From Parachlamydiales bacterium (GTDB lineage Bacteria > Chlamydiota > Chlamydiia > Chlamydiales > Rhabdochlamydiaceae): a stretch of DNA of 41,903 nt. The DNA is taken from positions 1 through 41,903 of the forward strand of contig JAGVMG010000010.1 of NCBI GenBank assembly GCA_020053915.1. Direction: 5' to 3'. Numbering within the stretch: position 1 is the first letter of the stretch; each line of letters starts with the position of its first letter. Positions 15,636 through 25,308 of this stretch are shown piece after piece. Position numbers and translations under genes: made by a program. The notes beneath the pieces were generated by a model. That model did not search any database, was not told the origin of the DNA, and saw nothing but the letters and a program-made list of their open reading frames with translations.

Positions 15636-16622
15636 ATGCGCGCATTACTTTTAAAACAGCCTCGTACCCCCCTTGTTCTAGAGGAGATCCCCAAACCGAC
15701 ACCTAAAGAGGGAGAACTTCTCGTGAAGGTGCACGCTTGCGGCGTATGCCGCACAGACCTGCATGTGAAAGAGGGAGACCTTGCGGCTCCTAAACTTCCC
15801 CTCATTTTAGGACACGAGATTGTCGGCACCGTCGATGAGGTGGGGCCTCAAGTTAAAGGCTTTAAAAAGGGAGATCGGGTAGGTATCCCTTGGCTGGGAA
15901 GCACCTGCGGGACCTGCACTCCTTGTTTAGAAAACCATGAAAATTTATGTGAACACGCGAAATTTACAGGTTACCAAATCCAAGGAGGCTTCGCAGAGTA
16001 TACCACCTGTAAAGCAGACTATGCGATCCACCTGACTTCGGCTCTTTCCGATGAGCACCTCGCGCCCCTTCTTTGCGCTGGGATCATCGGTTACCGGGCC
16101 TATCGGAAAGCTGCGCCTAAAAAAACGCTCGGCCTCTATGGCTTTGGCGCAGCGGCACACCTGCTCACTCAACTCGCAATTCACGAAGGGAAACAAGTCT
16201 ATGCCTTTACCCGGGCCGGCGACGCAAAGGGGCAAGCCTTTGCAATGAAACTCGGCGCAGTATGGGCAGGAGATTCCAGCACACCCTCTCCCGTACTTCT
16301 TGATGCAGCCATCCTCTTCGCCCCCGTGGGAGAACTCGTCCCCTTAGCATTAAAATCACTGAAGAAAGGAGGACGGTGCGTCTGCGGAGGAATCCATATG
16401 AGCGACATCCCCTCTTTTCCTTACAGCGACCTTTGGGGAGAAAAAGAGATCGCCTCTGTCGCCAATTTGACAAGACAGGATGCAAATGAGTTTTTTAGTT
16501 TAATGACACAGTTCCCCCTTCATACTGAAATCACCGTCTACCCTCTAGAAAAAGCAAATGATGCCTTGGAAGACCTGAAATCGGGGAAATTCCAGGGCGC
16601 TGCTGTAATTTCTATCTCCTGA
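15636..16622 (+). CDS. Zinc-dependent alcohol dehydrogenase
   Basis: A 328-aa medium-chain alcohol dehydrogenase. The catalytic zinc ligands are CGVCRTD and GHE. The structural zinc site is CGTCTPCLENHENLC. The cofactor loop is GLYGFGAAAH, the variant seen in AdhA-type enzymes. It interconverts alcohols and aldehydes with NAD(P)H in the cytosol. In-frame ATGs at 15615, 15627 and 15636 are all possible; the family usually begins close to MRALLL, so I use 15636. Only weak purine-rich signals precede any of them. An MFS transporter follows 83 bp downstream on the same strand. Confidence 0.9.
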   Translation: MRALLLKQPRTPLVLEEIPKPTPKEGELLVKVHACGVCRTDLHVKEGDLAAPKLPLILGHEIVGTVDEVGPQVKGFKKGDRVGIPWLGSTCGTCTPCLENHENLCEHAKFTGYQIQGGFAEYTTCKADYAIHLTSALSDEHLAPLLCAGIIGYRAYRKAAPKKTLGLYGFGAAAHLLTQLAIHEGKQVYAFTRAGDAKGQAFAMKLGAVWAGDSSTPSPVLLDAAILFAPVGELVPLALKSLKKGGRCVCGGIHMSDIPSFPYSDLWGEKEIASVANLTRQDANEFFSLMTQFPLHTEITVYPLEKANDALEDLKSGKFQGAAVISIS

Positions 16623-16705
16623 TCTTAGGCAAAGTTCTTGCATTTATTTATCCTCTGCCTTTTGATAGTGGCAACAAACTTTAAAAAGTGGGTACAGAAG
16701 GGAAT

Positions 16706-17986
16706 ATGCAAAAATCAAAATTTTCACATTACCGCTGGTTCGTTACGAGCCTAGTTTTTTTCATTACCCTGGTCAATTTCATCGACCGATCAGCCATCTC
16801 CTTTGTCATCGAACCTCTCAAACAAGAGTTTCACTTCTCTGATACTCAGTTTGGGCTCATTTTATCCGCCTTCGGCATCGGCTACGTCTTATTGACGGCC
16901 TTTGGAGGCTGGCTTGTTGACCTCTGGGGATCGCGCACCGTCTGGGCCATTGCGGCTGTCGCCTGGTCTGTGTGTGTCGGCCTTTTAGGATTTGCAACTG
17001 GATTTTGGAGTTTTATTTGGCTAAGACTCATGCTGGGCTTTACGGAAGGACCGCATTTTCCCGCTCTTACGCGAACGGTCGGCAATTGGCTGCCCCCTGC
17101 AGAACAAGCACGCGCACTTTCTTTGGGCCTTGTTGCCATCCCCATCTCTGCTGTTATCGGAGCTCCTCTCACCTCTTATCTCGTCATCGATTTCGGCTGG
17201 CGGACGATGTTTTTCGTCATCAGCGGCCTTGGCATCTTATGGGGAATCGTCTGGTATTTTGTATTCCATGACAAACCGGAAGAATCTCCTCATGTAAGCA
17301 AAGAAGAGTTAGAGGTCATTCGCACAGCGCGCGTCAAAAAAGCGAAGAATGATGCCCCAGTCGATTGGAAATTTATTTTAACTCACCCCACACTGATCGC
17401 CAATAATTTTGCTTACTTTGCGTTTGGCTATATGCTCTTTTTTGCCACGTTGTGGTTGCCTGGATATTTCCTTTCTCAGCACGGGTTGAATCTAAAAAGC
17501 GTCGGTTGGTATTTGACGATTCCTTGGCTTTGCGCCGCTATTTTCATGAAGGCCGGAGGCTTCTTTTCCGACTGGCTCTACAAAAAAACGGGAAGCTTGA
17601 GGTATTCACGCTCCCACTTTATTTGGGCAAGCCAGCTGCTTGCAGCCGTTAGCTTTCTAGCGCTCAGCTATACACACTCTCTCGGCATGTCGATTTTCTT
17701 CTTAAGCTTAGGCCTCGGATTTGGATTTATGCCTCAACCCGCCTTTTTCAATACGAATATCGACGTAGCAAAAGAGCGTGCAGGATCCGCACAAGGAATT
17801 ACTTCCAGCTGCCTATCTCTGGCAGGGATCTTAGCTCCGATGTTGACAGGATGGATGATTGATTTGACGAAAAACTTTCAAGGGACATTCTTGCTGCTCG
17901 CCGGAATCACAGGCTTAGCGGTAATCGTTGTGGTCCTCTTCCACCATCCCGACAGAGAATACTCTCACTCAGTGTCTGCAAGCTAA
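16706..17986 (+). CDS. MFS transporter of the anion:cation symporter (ACS) type
   Basis: A 426-aa, 12-helix major facilitator. The signature LVDLWGSRTVW follows helix 2, and RLMLGFTEGPHFPAL is the ACS-family helix 4 motif. The family imports organic anions such as hexuronates, glucarate or phthalate with protons. The substrate cannot be read from the sequence. The ATG at 16706 follows GAAGGG; the GTG at 16688 is a poorer choice. The gene is followed by a strong hairpin shared with the convergent phoH gene. Confidence 0.9.
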   Translation: MQKSKFSHYRWFVTSLVFFITLVNFIDRSAISFVIEPLKQEFHFSDTQFGLILSAFGIGYVLLTAFGGWLVDLWGSRTVWAIAAVAWSVCVGLLGFATGFWSFIWLRLMLGFTEGPHFPALTRTVGNWLPPAEQARALSLGLVAIPISAVIGAPLTSYLVIDFGWRTMFFVISGLGILWGIVWYFVFHDKPEESPHVSKEELEVIRTARVKKAKNDAPVDWKFILTHPTLIANNFAYFAFGYMLFFATLWLPGYFLSQHGLNLKSVGWYLTIPWLCAAIFMKAGGFFSDWLYKKTGSLRYSRSHFIWASQLLAAVSFLALSYTHSLGMSIFFLSLGLGFGFMPQPAFFNTNIDVAKERAGSAQGITSSCLSLAGILAPMLTGWMIDLTKNFQGTFLLLAGITGLAVIVVVLFHHPDREYSHSVSAS

Positions 17987-17988
17987 TA

Positions 17989-18013
17989 GATGGGGCCATT
18001 TGATGGCCCCATC
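17989..18013. terminator. Bidirectional terminator between the MFS and PhoH genes
   Basis: Ten-bp GC-rich stem gatggggcca / tggccccatc around ttTGA-type loop (17989-18013), located between two convergent genes. A short T-rich tail (attcatttt) follows on the + strand. Confidence 0.75.
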
Positions 18014-18020
18014 ATTCATT

Positions 18021-19334
18021 TTACAAGATTTCCGCTGCGATTGCCGCAAGTTCTGAACGCTCTGTCTTCTCTAGGAAGACATGGCCATAGACGGGGAACT
18101 CTTTGAACTTTCCGACCGTAAACGTCAACGCATTGGAATCTTTATCGAGATAGGGATTATCGATTTGCGTAGGATCTCCTGTTAAGACCACCTTCGTTCC
18201 TTTACCCGCGCGTGAAATAATTGTCTTCACCTCATGGGGCGTTAGGTTTTGCGCTTCATCGATAATGATGTACATCTTCGGCAACGAACGTCCGCGAATG
18301 TAGGTGACCGCTTCCATTTCGATTTTCTTACTCTCCATGATCCATTTCTGCGTTTCTGATCCATTCGATTCTCCGCTTGTCGATTGGCATAAGAACTCTA
18401 AGTTATCATAGATCGGCTGCATCCAATGATAGAGCTTTTCTTCTTTCGAACCTGGCAAATAGCCGATGTCTTTTCCGAGAGGCACAATCGGCCTGCTAAC
18501 GAGAATGCGAGAATAGGTTCCCTCATCAAACACTTTGCGCAATCCCGCAGCGAGCGCCATCAGGGTTTTTCCCGTCCCAGCAGGTCCGACAAGTGTGACA
18601 AGTTTCACATCATCGCGCAGCAATAAATCAAGCGCGCATTTTTGTTCGAAATTTAAAGGATGGATCCCCCAAATGTCGCGGGTCAGTTTGAGTAGCGGCT
18701 CCAACTTTTTTGTTTGAGGATTATATTTGCCAATGGCCGAGGATTGTTCGGGGGAGGTCAAAAGACAATATTCATTGGGGAGCAAATTTCCAATAGAGAG
18801 CTCCAGAAACCCATCTTTGTAAAACAAATCGATCTCTCGTTTTGGCACTTCCAAACGGCGAAATCCTCGATACAATTTATCATAGGAAAACTTCAGGTTT
18901 TCGTAATCTTCCGCTTCTATTCCAATCGCTTCTGCTTTCACGCGCATCACGAAGTCTTTAGAAACAAGCACCACTTTTTTCCCTTCCTCGCGCAAACGAT
19001 AAGCCACCGAGAGAATTTTATTCGTATTGCGATCCAGAGGAAGAGGGAACCCGTTTTTCTCCACATGTTTAATATCGACCTGGATGCGAACGACAATCCC
19101 ATTTTCAATGGCAACTCCCTGATGCAGATCCCCGGCTTTGCGGTCTTTTAAGGCATCGATAAAGCGCATCACGTGTCGCGCATTTTTTCCAAGTTCATCG
19201 GAAAGGCGCTTTAAGCCATCTAACTCTTCAAGAACAATTAAAGGAATGATCACATCATTATCCCGGAATTTACTAATCGCATCAGGATCATGAAGCAAGA
19301 CGTTCGTATCGATGACAAATGTTTTTCGATTCAC
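18021..19334 (-). CDS. phoH: PIN-PhoH family ATPase (PhoH2 type)
   Basis: A 437-aa fusion of a PIN nuclease domain (about 1-150, with D9 in VIDTNVL, E36/E37 in VLEELD and D127 in SKDF) and a PhoH helicase/ATPase domain (about 220-437, with Walker A GPAGTGKT at 250-257, the IIDEAQN Walker B and TGDPTQID). PhoH2 proteins are RNA-unwinding and cleaving enzymes and probably act on mRNA. Start is GTG at 19334, with GAGG at a 5-base spacing. An unannotated 59-aa reading frame lies just upstream on the same strand. The gene is typical for Chlamydiae. Confidence 0.93.
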   Translation of the reverse strand: MNRKTFVIDTNVLLHDPDAISKFRDNDVIIPLIVLEELDGLKRLSDELGKNARHVMRFIDALKDRKAGDLHQGVAIENGIVVRIQVDIKHVEKNGFPLPLDRNTNKILSVAYRLREEGKKVVLVSKDFVMRVKAEAIGIEAEDYENLKFSYDKLYRGFRRLEVPKREIDLFYKDGFLELSIGNLLPNEYCLLTSPEQSSAIGKYNPQTKKLEPLLKLTRDIWGIHPLNFEQKCALDLLLRDDVKLVTLVGPAGTGKTLMALAAGLRKVFDEGTYSRILVSRPIVPLGKDIGYLPGSKEEKLYHWMQPIYDNLEFLCQSTSGESNGSETQKWIMESKKIEMEAVTYIRGRSLPKMYIIIDEAQNLTPHEVKTIISRAGKGTKVVLTGDPTQIDNPYLDKDSNALTFTVGKFKEFPVYGHVFLEKTERSELAAIAAEIL

Positions 19335-19381
19335 AAGGGCCTCATTGGGTATTCAGCCTTCCTCATCAGTTGGGCCACTTT

Positions 19382-19561
19382 TTAGCCGGGATACAACAAC
19401 CGATCTACTGCACTTCTCTCCTCAGAAATAACGCCTTGGGCTATTCCCTCGTCGAGAACTGCACTATCTCGGCTGTTTCGCTCCGGCGCAAAATTGACCG
19501 AGCTGGTGAGCAAGGCCGGGTGTTCTTTGACGGAAAAGCGGAGCATAATCGCAACCGGCAT
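19382..19561 (-). CDS. Possible 59-aa small protein or structured RNA upstream of phoH
   Basis: A reading frame of 59 codons on the minus strand (starts MPVAIMLRFSVKEHPALLTS, ends DRLLYPG) ends 47 bp before phoH. An AAGG lies about 10 bases before its ATG. The protein has a balanced mix of charged residues and no odd bias. The stretch is visibly richer in G+C than the AT-rich DNA around 19565-19740. A structured RNA is therefore an equal alternative. I do not recognise either. The opposite-strand frame over the same DNA looks less natural. Confidence 0.4.
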   Translation of the reverse strand: MPVAIMLRFSVKEHPALLTSSVNFAPERNSRDSAVLDEGIAQGVISEERSAVDRLLYPG

Positions 19562-19656
19562 GACAGCACAACCTTTTTTATTTAAATTCGTAAAACTCTT
19601 AAATTAAACACGTTAAGACGATAACTCAGCACTCAAACAAACCAGCTGCTAAATCA

Positions 19657-19686
19657 TTGACTGAAAAATTCTCTGTATGATATAAT
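19657..19686 (+). promoter_or_regulatory. Promoter of the Cys-rich unknown gene
   Basis: TTGACT at 19657-19662, an 18-base spacer and TATAAT at 19681-19686. A consensus-like sigma-66 promoter about 54 bases before the start codon at 19740. Confidence 0.75.
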
Positions 19687-19739
19687 AAGTAATATGAATT
19701 TGGGATTTTCCCATTTCTTTTAAGAAAGGAGCCATCGTA

Positions 19740-20477
19740 ATGAGCGCTATAAGAATTAATTCTCACATCTTAAGCATTCCTCCCTATATCTCTACTTCTT
19801 GGTCAAGTATTGCATCCCTTCATGTGGAACAGCAGGCAGCAAATCTTGTCCTAGTAGTTACTCTTCTTAACGGAAACTGCATTGAAATTCCCCATTTAGA
19901 AGGTTCACTTCTGGAAACGATTTTTTCTGCGCATGCAAAATTTCTGGAGCAAGACCAGCCGGCGGCACAAAATAGTTTCCCCCCAAAATCTCTAATGCAG
20001 ACCTCTGACATCGCACAACACTTAATGTCTATTGAACTTCCTTCAAAATCCAACCTGGAATTGGAACAGATTGGAGGCGCGCTGCAACACAACCCAGAGC
20101 AAGCAGACAGCCCGGATCTACCATCAGACTTAATCCATAAAATTGCACAACTCTCTCAGGCGATCGGAATCGACGACCCCAATGCCCTTCCACAACCTGA
20201 ACCCCATTGCAACTGCATGCACTGTCAAATTGCTAAAGCAATGCAAAAAGCAATTAACAAAGTGACTGAGCAGGAACCCGAGGTTTCAGAAGAAATTGTA
20301 ACAGATGAAGACCTCACTTTCCGCTCATGGGACATCGCGCAAAAAGACAAGCAATTATTTATCGTTTCAAACCCAATTGAGCTCAAAGAACAGTATACTG
20401 TCTTTCTTGGAGAGCCTATGGGTTGCACATGTGGAGAAAAGCACTGCGAACACATCCGCGCTGTTCTCCATAGCTAA
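19740..20477 (+). CDS. Unknown protein with two Cys/His clusters
   Basis: A 245-aa protein with no recognised family. The N-terminal third reads like a small beta-rich domain (LVLVVTLLNGNCIEIPHLEG). Two cysteine clusters stand out: CNCMHCQ at about 156-162 and CTCGEKHCEHIRAVLH at about 228-243. They could jointly bind zinc. The last segment resembles SWIM-type CxCxxxxCxH zinc motifs. It begins with ATG at 19740, with AAAGGAG nine bases before, and has a near-consensus promoter. A short hairpin follows the stop. It is transcribed away from phoH. Confidence 0.65.
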   Translation: MSAIRINSHILSIPPYISTSWSSIASLHVEQQAANLVLVVTLLNGNCIEIPHLEGSLLETIFSAHAKFLEQDQPAAQNSFPPKSLMQTSDIAQHLMSIELPSKSNLELEQIGGALQHNPEQADSPDLPSDLIHKIAQLSQAIGIDDPNALPQPEPHCNCMHCQIAKAMQKAINKVTEQEPEVSEEIVTDEDLTFRSWDIAQKDKQLFIVSNPIELKEQYTVFLGEPMGCTCGEKHCEHIRAVLHS

Positions 20478-20484
20478 TTCACAA

Positions 20485-20516
20485 GAAGCCCCTTCAAGGG
20501 CTTCCATTTTCTTCTA
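20485..20516. terminator. Hairpin between two convergent genes
   Basis: gaagccc (20485-20491) pairs with gggcttc (20498-20504) over a 6-base loop, then a T-rich tail (attttcttct). It overlaps the last codons of the Rhs gene on the other strand. Confidence 0.7.
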
Positions 20517-23500
20517 AAACACTCTCTGTTGTTGACGCCACCCAGCGCCCCATGTCCGTATGATAAAGGCGCTTGGCAAAGTATACGGGCCCCAACTCCG
20601 CATCAATCCGCATCGATGCGAAGCTCCAGGGGTTAAATAGAGTTCCCTCGACAGCTTCGTAAGAGCTTTGAGCGATTCTGGCATAATCATGCCCATTTTC
20701 ACGCCATTTTTTATTTAAGTTGATCAGCCGACGAATATTTCCCTGTGCATCTAGCAAAGGGGCAAAGATGTGCCCTTCCAGCTCGACACACACGGTATTT
20801 GGATAATGCTTATGATCGGTCAATCCAAGAACTCTTAAATTCTTAAGCTGATCTAATTGGTTAAAAATCCCGATTTCATGCTGTCCATGATAGAGGTAAT
20901 GTTCCTGAAGAGTCTCCACCCATTGTTCATCGATGAGGGAAAAGACCACTTTACTCAAGCGTCTGCCCAGGGGATCATAGGTAAAACTCACCTTTTTCGT
21001 CTCTGAGCTCACTTCGGTCACTCGATTGAGAGGATCATAAAGGAAGCAAAATGTTTCAGTAGGTGTTTGAACCACAATTTGATTTTTATTGAGATCATAG
21101 GAGCACGCTCCCGCATCCACGTTCAATAGCTCGTAAACATCATTCATCTCTAAGGTTTTTGCATGCTGTTGCGCTTTGGACATCGTGAAGGGATCTGAGT
21201 TGTTTTCCTCTACTAACCGAGGCAACCGTTCATAATACTGAAGATGCTCTGAGCGGTCGAGACCCGCATTGATCAACTTTCCAGAAGGATCGTACAGATA
21301 CTCTTGTGAATAAAATGGACTAGAAATCGAAGCGATTTGTCCTTTAAGATCTGTCGTATGAACGACATCTCCTATGTTTCCGACTAAACTTTCAGTAACG
21401 AGATTCCCATCCCAGTCGTAATCTTTATATGTATGCATATATAGAACGCCGCGGAGATTGGAAATGCGAGTGACCGCTCTTAAATAAAGCGGGTCGTAAG
21501 AGTACAACACTTCCCCTTGCGTCGCCATCTTTAGCGACAAGATCCGATCAAACGCGTCATAAGTTTTTGTAACTCCAAACCCTTTGGGAAAATTCTCTCG
21601 TTTCACGTTCCCAAACGGATCCACTTCACGCTCAATGCAAATCCCTTGATTGTCATCCCATGCTTTCATGAGATGGCCCAAGTGATTGTATTCAAATGAG
21701 TGATTAATTTGGACATCAGAAGAACCCAATCTACTCACAAATCCAAGAGGATAATAGGTATAGTGTAAAACAATTCCATCAGGAAGCGTTTTGGTCTGAA
21801 TTTTTCCCGAAGGGGTGTAGGTATAAGACGTCACGCGTGGTTCTTTCCCTCCCCAAGCGCGCGTTAAAGTTTCAATGTGGCGGTCAGGGGTATACGTGTA
21901 TTTTAACGCTTGAATATCTCGAAAAAGCTCTTTCTCACAGACTTGGTCTCTTCGGTATAATAGATTTCCCGCAGGATCCTGTCTCATTTCGCGACAAGCC
22001 ATGATGATCCCTTGGGCATTCTGCACTTCGATGCGAATGGGCATCTGATGCGCATTAAACGATTCTATCGTAGTGACCTGAGCCGGATCGACTGTCTCCT
22101 TACGCAACACTTTTTGACCGATTAAGTTCGTAAATTGTTCATCATAAATCACGCGGGTCACATGAGATTCTGCATCTTGGTGCTCAATGAGTCTTCCAAA
22201 GGAATCGTACACAAAGGCATCAATCGCTGTCTGTCCTTGGATGTAACGGGTCACATGCGCTTGGTTCCCGTCTTCATCATAATTATAGCTAATTTTATAC
22301 AAGGTGTGGCCTAAGAGATTTTCCTTTCTCTCTTCAAGAATGCGCCCCTCTTCATCCCGCATCAGATGGGTCACCAACGTATTCTCATCGTTATATTGAC
22401 AAATTGTTGTTAGCTCTCCAAAAGAATCATAACGATATTCATTCACTCTCCCGCAAAACTCCTCTCGAGTTTTTCTTCCCGCTCCATCGTACTGATAGGT
22501 TTTGACATTCCCTTCTTTGTCTGTTTCAGAAATGAGATTGAATCCTTGAAAAGTGAACCGCTCTTCGCACAACTCTTCCCCTTCGCTTGAAACATACGTT
22601 TGCGCAATGATCCTTCCTAAGATATCGCGTTTTGTCACAATCGTTAGCCCATCCGGATCAGTATGACTGAGCAATTGTCCATTTTTCTCATAGCGAAATC
22701 GCTCGATTGCCCCAGAAGGGCGCACAATTTCAGTGATCTTGCCATAGGCATTGTAACGATATCTCGTCACAAATCCATTCGGATCGGTATGCGTTAACTC
22801 CCGACCCAGAGAATCGTATGTCGACTGAACAGCAACGGGAATCACCTGACCATCCCCCGTAAGCATTTGCGGATATTCGATTCGAACTGCTTTTGAGACA
22901 ACAGGATCATAGCTATAATAGGTGCTGTTCTGGAAATAATCGCTTGATTGAACCACTCTGTCCTTTGCATCAAACACGAAAGTGGATGCATGGACGATCC
23001 CATCCGTCCCTCTTTCACTCTCCTCTACTAACCTTCCTTTAGCATCATAATGAAAGTTCGCATGCCTTTTTTGAGAGAAATGGGTTTTAGCATGAAGCTT
23101 TCCTTTGCTGTCATAAGCGTAAGTCGCGACTCGACCTAACCGGTTGGTTTCAGATAGGACATCCCCCCGGGCGTTATAGGTCTTGAGCAAAGTGTAGATA
23201 AGCTCTTCTTCAGAATTATAAACCTCTTCTTGGGAAACATTCCCTAAAAAGTCGTAGAGAAAATGGTGCTTTTTCAACAAACGCTCTTCCTCTTCCTCTA
23301 AATACTTGTATTCAATCCACTCCGGTAAATGGAGAAAAGGGGCTTCTTGACGCAGCGTGTACGCTGTGATGCTCCTTTTGGACACATCGGTAAGATCGTT
23401 CATATCCTCCGTTGAGCCATCATCGAGAATCTCCTGAATGAGATTGTTGCAATCATCATAGAGATAAAATTCTCTTACAACAATTTGATCCCGGTCTTTA

Positions 23501-25065
23501 ATCCATTTAGCTGTGACAAGATCCGTCCCTGTGAGATAGGAAAAAACCATCTTTTTTCCATCCTCTGATTCTTCGGAGAGGAGAAGGTTTTTTCCATCAT
23601 CTGAAAATGCCCTGTAAGTGGTATACGTTTCAAGCTTACCATCGCCCGTTAAATCTCCAGTCAACCGTTCCACAATCGGATTTCCAAAACGGTCGTATTC
23701 AAAACTGCGTTGAGAAAGAATCTGCTGCTGCCCATCTCTAATCGTAACAGAGCTCAGCCAGCGGTTCTGATCCCAGGAAAAGAGCTTTTCCTTGTTGAGT
23801 ACACCTCCGGGATTAAAATCTTGGATCGATTGGATGAGAAACTCACTGGAAATATGATAGACCGTGACAACCCCATCGCAATGGCGCACGGTCGTTACCC
23901 CCTCTTTTTTACCGGGAAGAGGATGCTGATAACTGAGTTCATAGACAGAAGAATATGCCCCATTAGGGCCAACTGGAAATTGTAGTTTTTGGATTCGACG
24001 CTCAGAATCTCCCCCTCCAAATCCTTGATACTCACACTTAAAGAGATCATTTTTCCCTGAGCGCGCGCTCAATAAAAACTGATCCTCATATGAGAGGAGT
24101 TCACCTTCATAAAAGGGACTACTGACAGAGGAGAGGATCGGAGGACATGTAAAACGTGATTCGAGCTCATATTTCCCCCCTTTTTTGATTTTGTCCTTAA
24201 TCTTCCAATGACCGCTTCTCTTTTCGAAACGATAGTCTGCCGATGTTTGCGACGAGGAAACAAAATGACACCTCTCTTCCCAAGGGCTCCCCTCGATGCG
24301 TAAAGAAGCGTATACGTTCCTCTCCTGGGGATCCAAGCTCTCCACACGGCAGAGTTTCCTTTTCTCATTATAGGAATACCTAATGCGTTTTCCGTTGGGA
24401 AGAATCTCTTTTTCTAAGAGAAAAAAGTCGTTCTGATCCACTTTCTCACTATGACGATATACACGCATCGTTCCATCGGGTGCAGCAACGGTCATTATCC
24501 CATTCGGCTCATCATAGGAAATCCGCGTGTTCCTAGAGTCGTGCTTCCCACTCGGCTCTTCCCCGGACACATTGCTAATCCCATAGGAATGAGAGGCAAG
24601 CGTTGTCTGGGACAACTGTGGTCCTGACAATAGAAAATCTAGAGTGACGCCTCGCGGATCTGCTAAGCGAACGCGACGAGAGCTGAGCGTCCATTGCAAG
24701 CGGATGTGAGGAAAAAACTGCCATCCTTTGTAATGGTCGCGCGCTAAATCGTAGAGAAATTTTTTATCGTATTCGACTTGACAATGCCTGTGTTTCGGAA
24801 AAGTCTGGGGCACTTGAAAAGGAAGATAGACGCGGCGTAAATTCACTTCTTGCGCTCCCTTGGCAACAAGATCAATTTCGCGCAAAACAGGCTGACCGCT
24901 TAAAGGACTGACCACTCCCCCGATCAAATCACTGTGATGTGCTGTCAATGCAGCAATTTGTTCCGGCGTGGAGAGGTAGAGCAATTCGCGAGGCTCCTCA
25001 TCATGTGCGTACATCTGCATCGATGTAAGCAGACAGCACACAAGCAATTTATGGTAGTGTCTCAT
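20494..25065 (-). CDS. Exported Rhs/YD-repeat protein lacking a C-terminal toxin
   Basis: A 1523-aa protein with an N-terminal signal peptide (KLLVCCLLTSMQMYA) and tens of YD repeats (for example YDSLGRELTHTDPNGFVTRY, YDAKGRLVEESERG) from about residue 640 to 1450. Such repeats form a large beta-barrel shell that encloses a toxin. The conserved end motif of Rhs cores is visible as AKRLYHTDMGRWVASTT, but the protein stops 13 residues after GRW; no toxin domain follows. Thus it is either a toxin-less core, a structural surface protein, or a truncated Rhs gene. The start ATG has AGGGGG six bases upstream. The 3' end overlaps a terminator hairpin. No immunity gene is adjacent. Confidence 0.9.
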   Translation of the reverse strand: MRHYHKLLVCCLLTSMQMYAHDEEPRELLYLSTPEQIAALTAHHSDLIGGVVSPLSGQPVLREIDLVAKGAQEVNLRRVYLPFQVPQTFPKHRHCQVEYDKKFLYDLARDHYKGWQFFPHIRLQWTLSSRRVRLADPRGVTLDFLLSGPQLSQTTLASHSYGISNVSGEEPSGKHDSRNTRISYDEPNGIMTVAAPDGTMRVYRHSEKVDQNDFFLLEKEILPNGKRIRYSYNEKRKLCRVESLDPQERNVYASLRIEGSPWEERCHFVSSSQTSADYRFEKRSGHWKIKDKIKKGGKYELESRFTCPPILSSVSSPFYEGELLSYEDQFLLSARSGKNDLFKCEYQGFGGGDSERRIQKLQFPVGPNGAYSSVYELSYQHPLPGKKEGVTTVRHCDGVVTVYHISSEFLIQSIQDFNPGGVLNKEKLFSWDQNRWLSSVTIRDGQQQILSQRSFEYDRFGNPIVERLTGDLTGDGKLETYTTYRAFSDDGKNLLLSEESEDGKKMVFSYLTGTDLVTAKWIKDRDQIVVREFYLYDDCNNLIQEILDDGSTEDMNDLTDVSKRSITAYTLRQEAPFLHLPEWIEYKYLEEEEERLLKKHHFLYDFLGNVSQEEVYNSEEELIYTLLKTYNARGDVLSETNRLGRVATYAYDSKGKLHAKTHFSQKRHANFHYDAKGRLVEESERGTDGIVHASTFVFDAKDRVVQSSDYFQNSTYYSYDPVVSKAVRIEYPQMLTGDGQVIPVAVQSTYDSLGRELTHTDPNGFVTRYRYNAYGKITEIVRPSGAIERFRYEKNGQLLSHTDPDGLTIVTKRDILGRIIAQTYVSSEGEELCEERFTFQGFNLISETDKEGNVKTYQYDGAGRKTREEFCGRVNEYRYDSFGELTTICQYNDENTLVTHLMRDEEGRILEERKENLLGHTLYKISYNYDEDGNQAHVTRYIQGQTAIDAFVYDSFGRLIEHQDAESHVTRVIYDEQFTNLIGQKVLRKETVDPAQVTTIESFNAHQMPIRIEVQNAQGIIMACREMRQDPAGNLLYRRDQVCEKELFRDIQALKYTYTPDRHIETLTRAWGGKEPRVTSYTYTPSGKIQTKTLPDGIVLHYTYYPLGFVSRLGSSDVQINHSFEYNHLGHLMKAWDDNQGICIEREVDPFGNVKRENFPKGFGVTKTYDAFDRILSLKMATQGEVLYSYDPLYLRAVTRISNLRGVLYMHTYKDYDWDGNLVTESLVGNIGDVVHTTDLKGQIASISSPFYSQEYLYDPSGKLINAGLDRSEHLQYYERLPRLVEENNSDPFTMSKAQQHAKTLEMNDVYELLNVDAGACSYDLNKNQIVVQTPTETFCFLYDPLNRVTEVSSETKKVSFTYDPLGRRLSKVVFSLIDEQWVETLQEHYLYHGQHEIGIFNQLDQLKNLRVLGLTDHKHYPNTVCVELEGHIFAPLLDAQGNIRRLINLNKKWRENGHDYARIAQSSYEAVEGTLFNPWSFASMRIDAELGPVYFAKRLYHTDMGRWVASTTESVLEENGSP

Positions 25066-25216
25066 CGTCAGCCCCCTGCGTTAAATTTTAATCAATCTTA
25101 TTTGTTTTGATGGAAATGTTAATGCGAATCCAATTTTTTTTGTACGAAAAAAGGAAAGTATTTACACCTAAAGAAAGGACGCCTGCAAAATCTATTGCAG
25201 CAAAAGGCTGACTGCA

Positions 25217-25308
25217 TGATATGCATGATGTAATGATATAAATGATAAGAATTCACTTATGCCTTCGGCATTTTTTTCATCATTTGCATCATTAAATCAT
25301 TGATATCA
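25217..25308. repeat. Imperfect 32-bp inverted repeat with central hairpin
   Basis: The arms 25217-25248 and 25277-25308 pair over about 26 of 32 bases (tgatat..atgat..taatgat). Inside, atgcc-ttc-ggcat (25259-25271) forms a small stem followed by a T7 run, like an embedded terminator on the + strand. It fills the 390-bp gap between the divergent Rhs and SH3b genes. It may be a repeat element; I find no second copy here. Confidence 0.6.

Noticed and set aside
19382-19561. 6S RNA, tmRNA, SRP RNA or RNase P RNA
   Set aside because: I compared the stretch with known core motifs of these RNAs and found no match on either strand.
19319-19585. 88-codon frame on the + strand overlapping the start of phoH
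   Set aside because: It overlaps phoH in antisense, has an odd composition, and the opposite frame at 19382-19561 is more protein-like.
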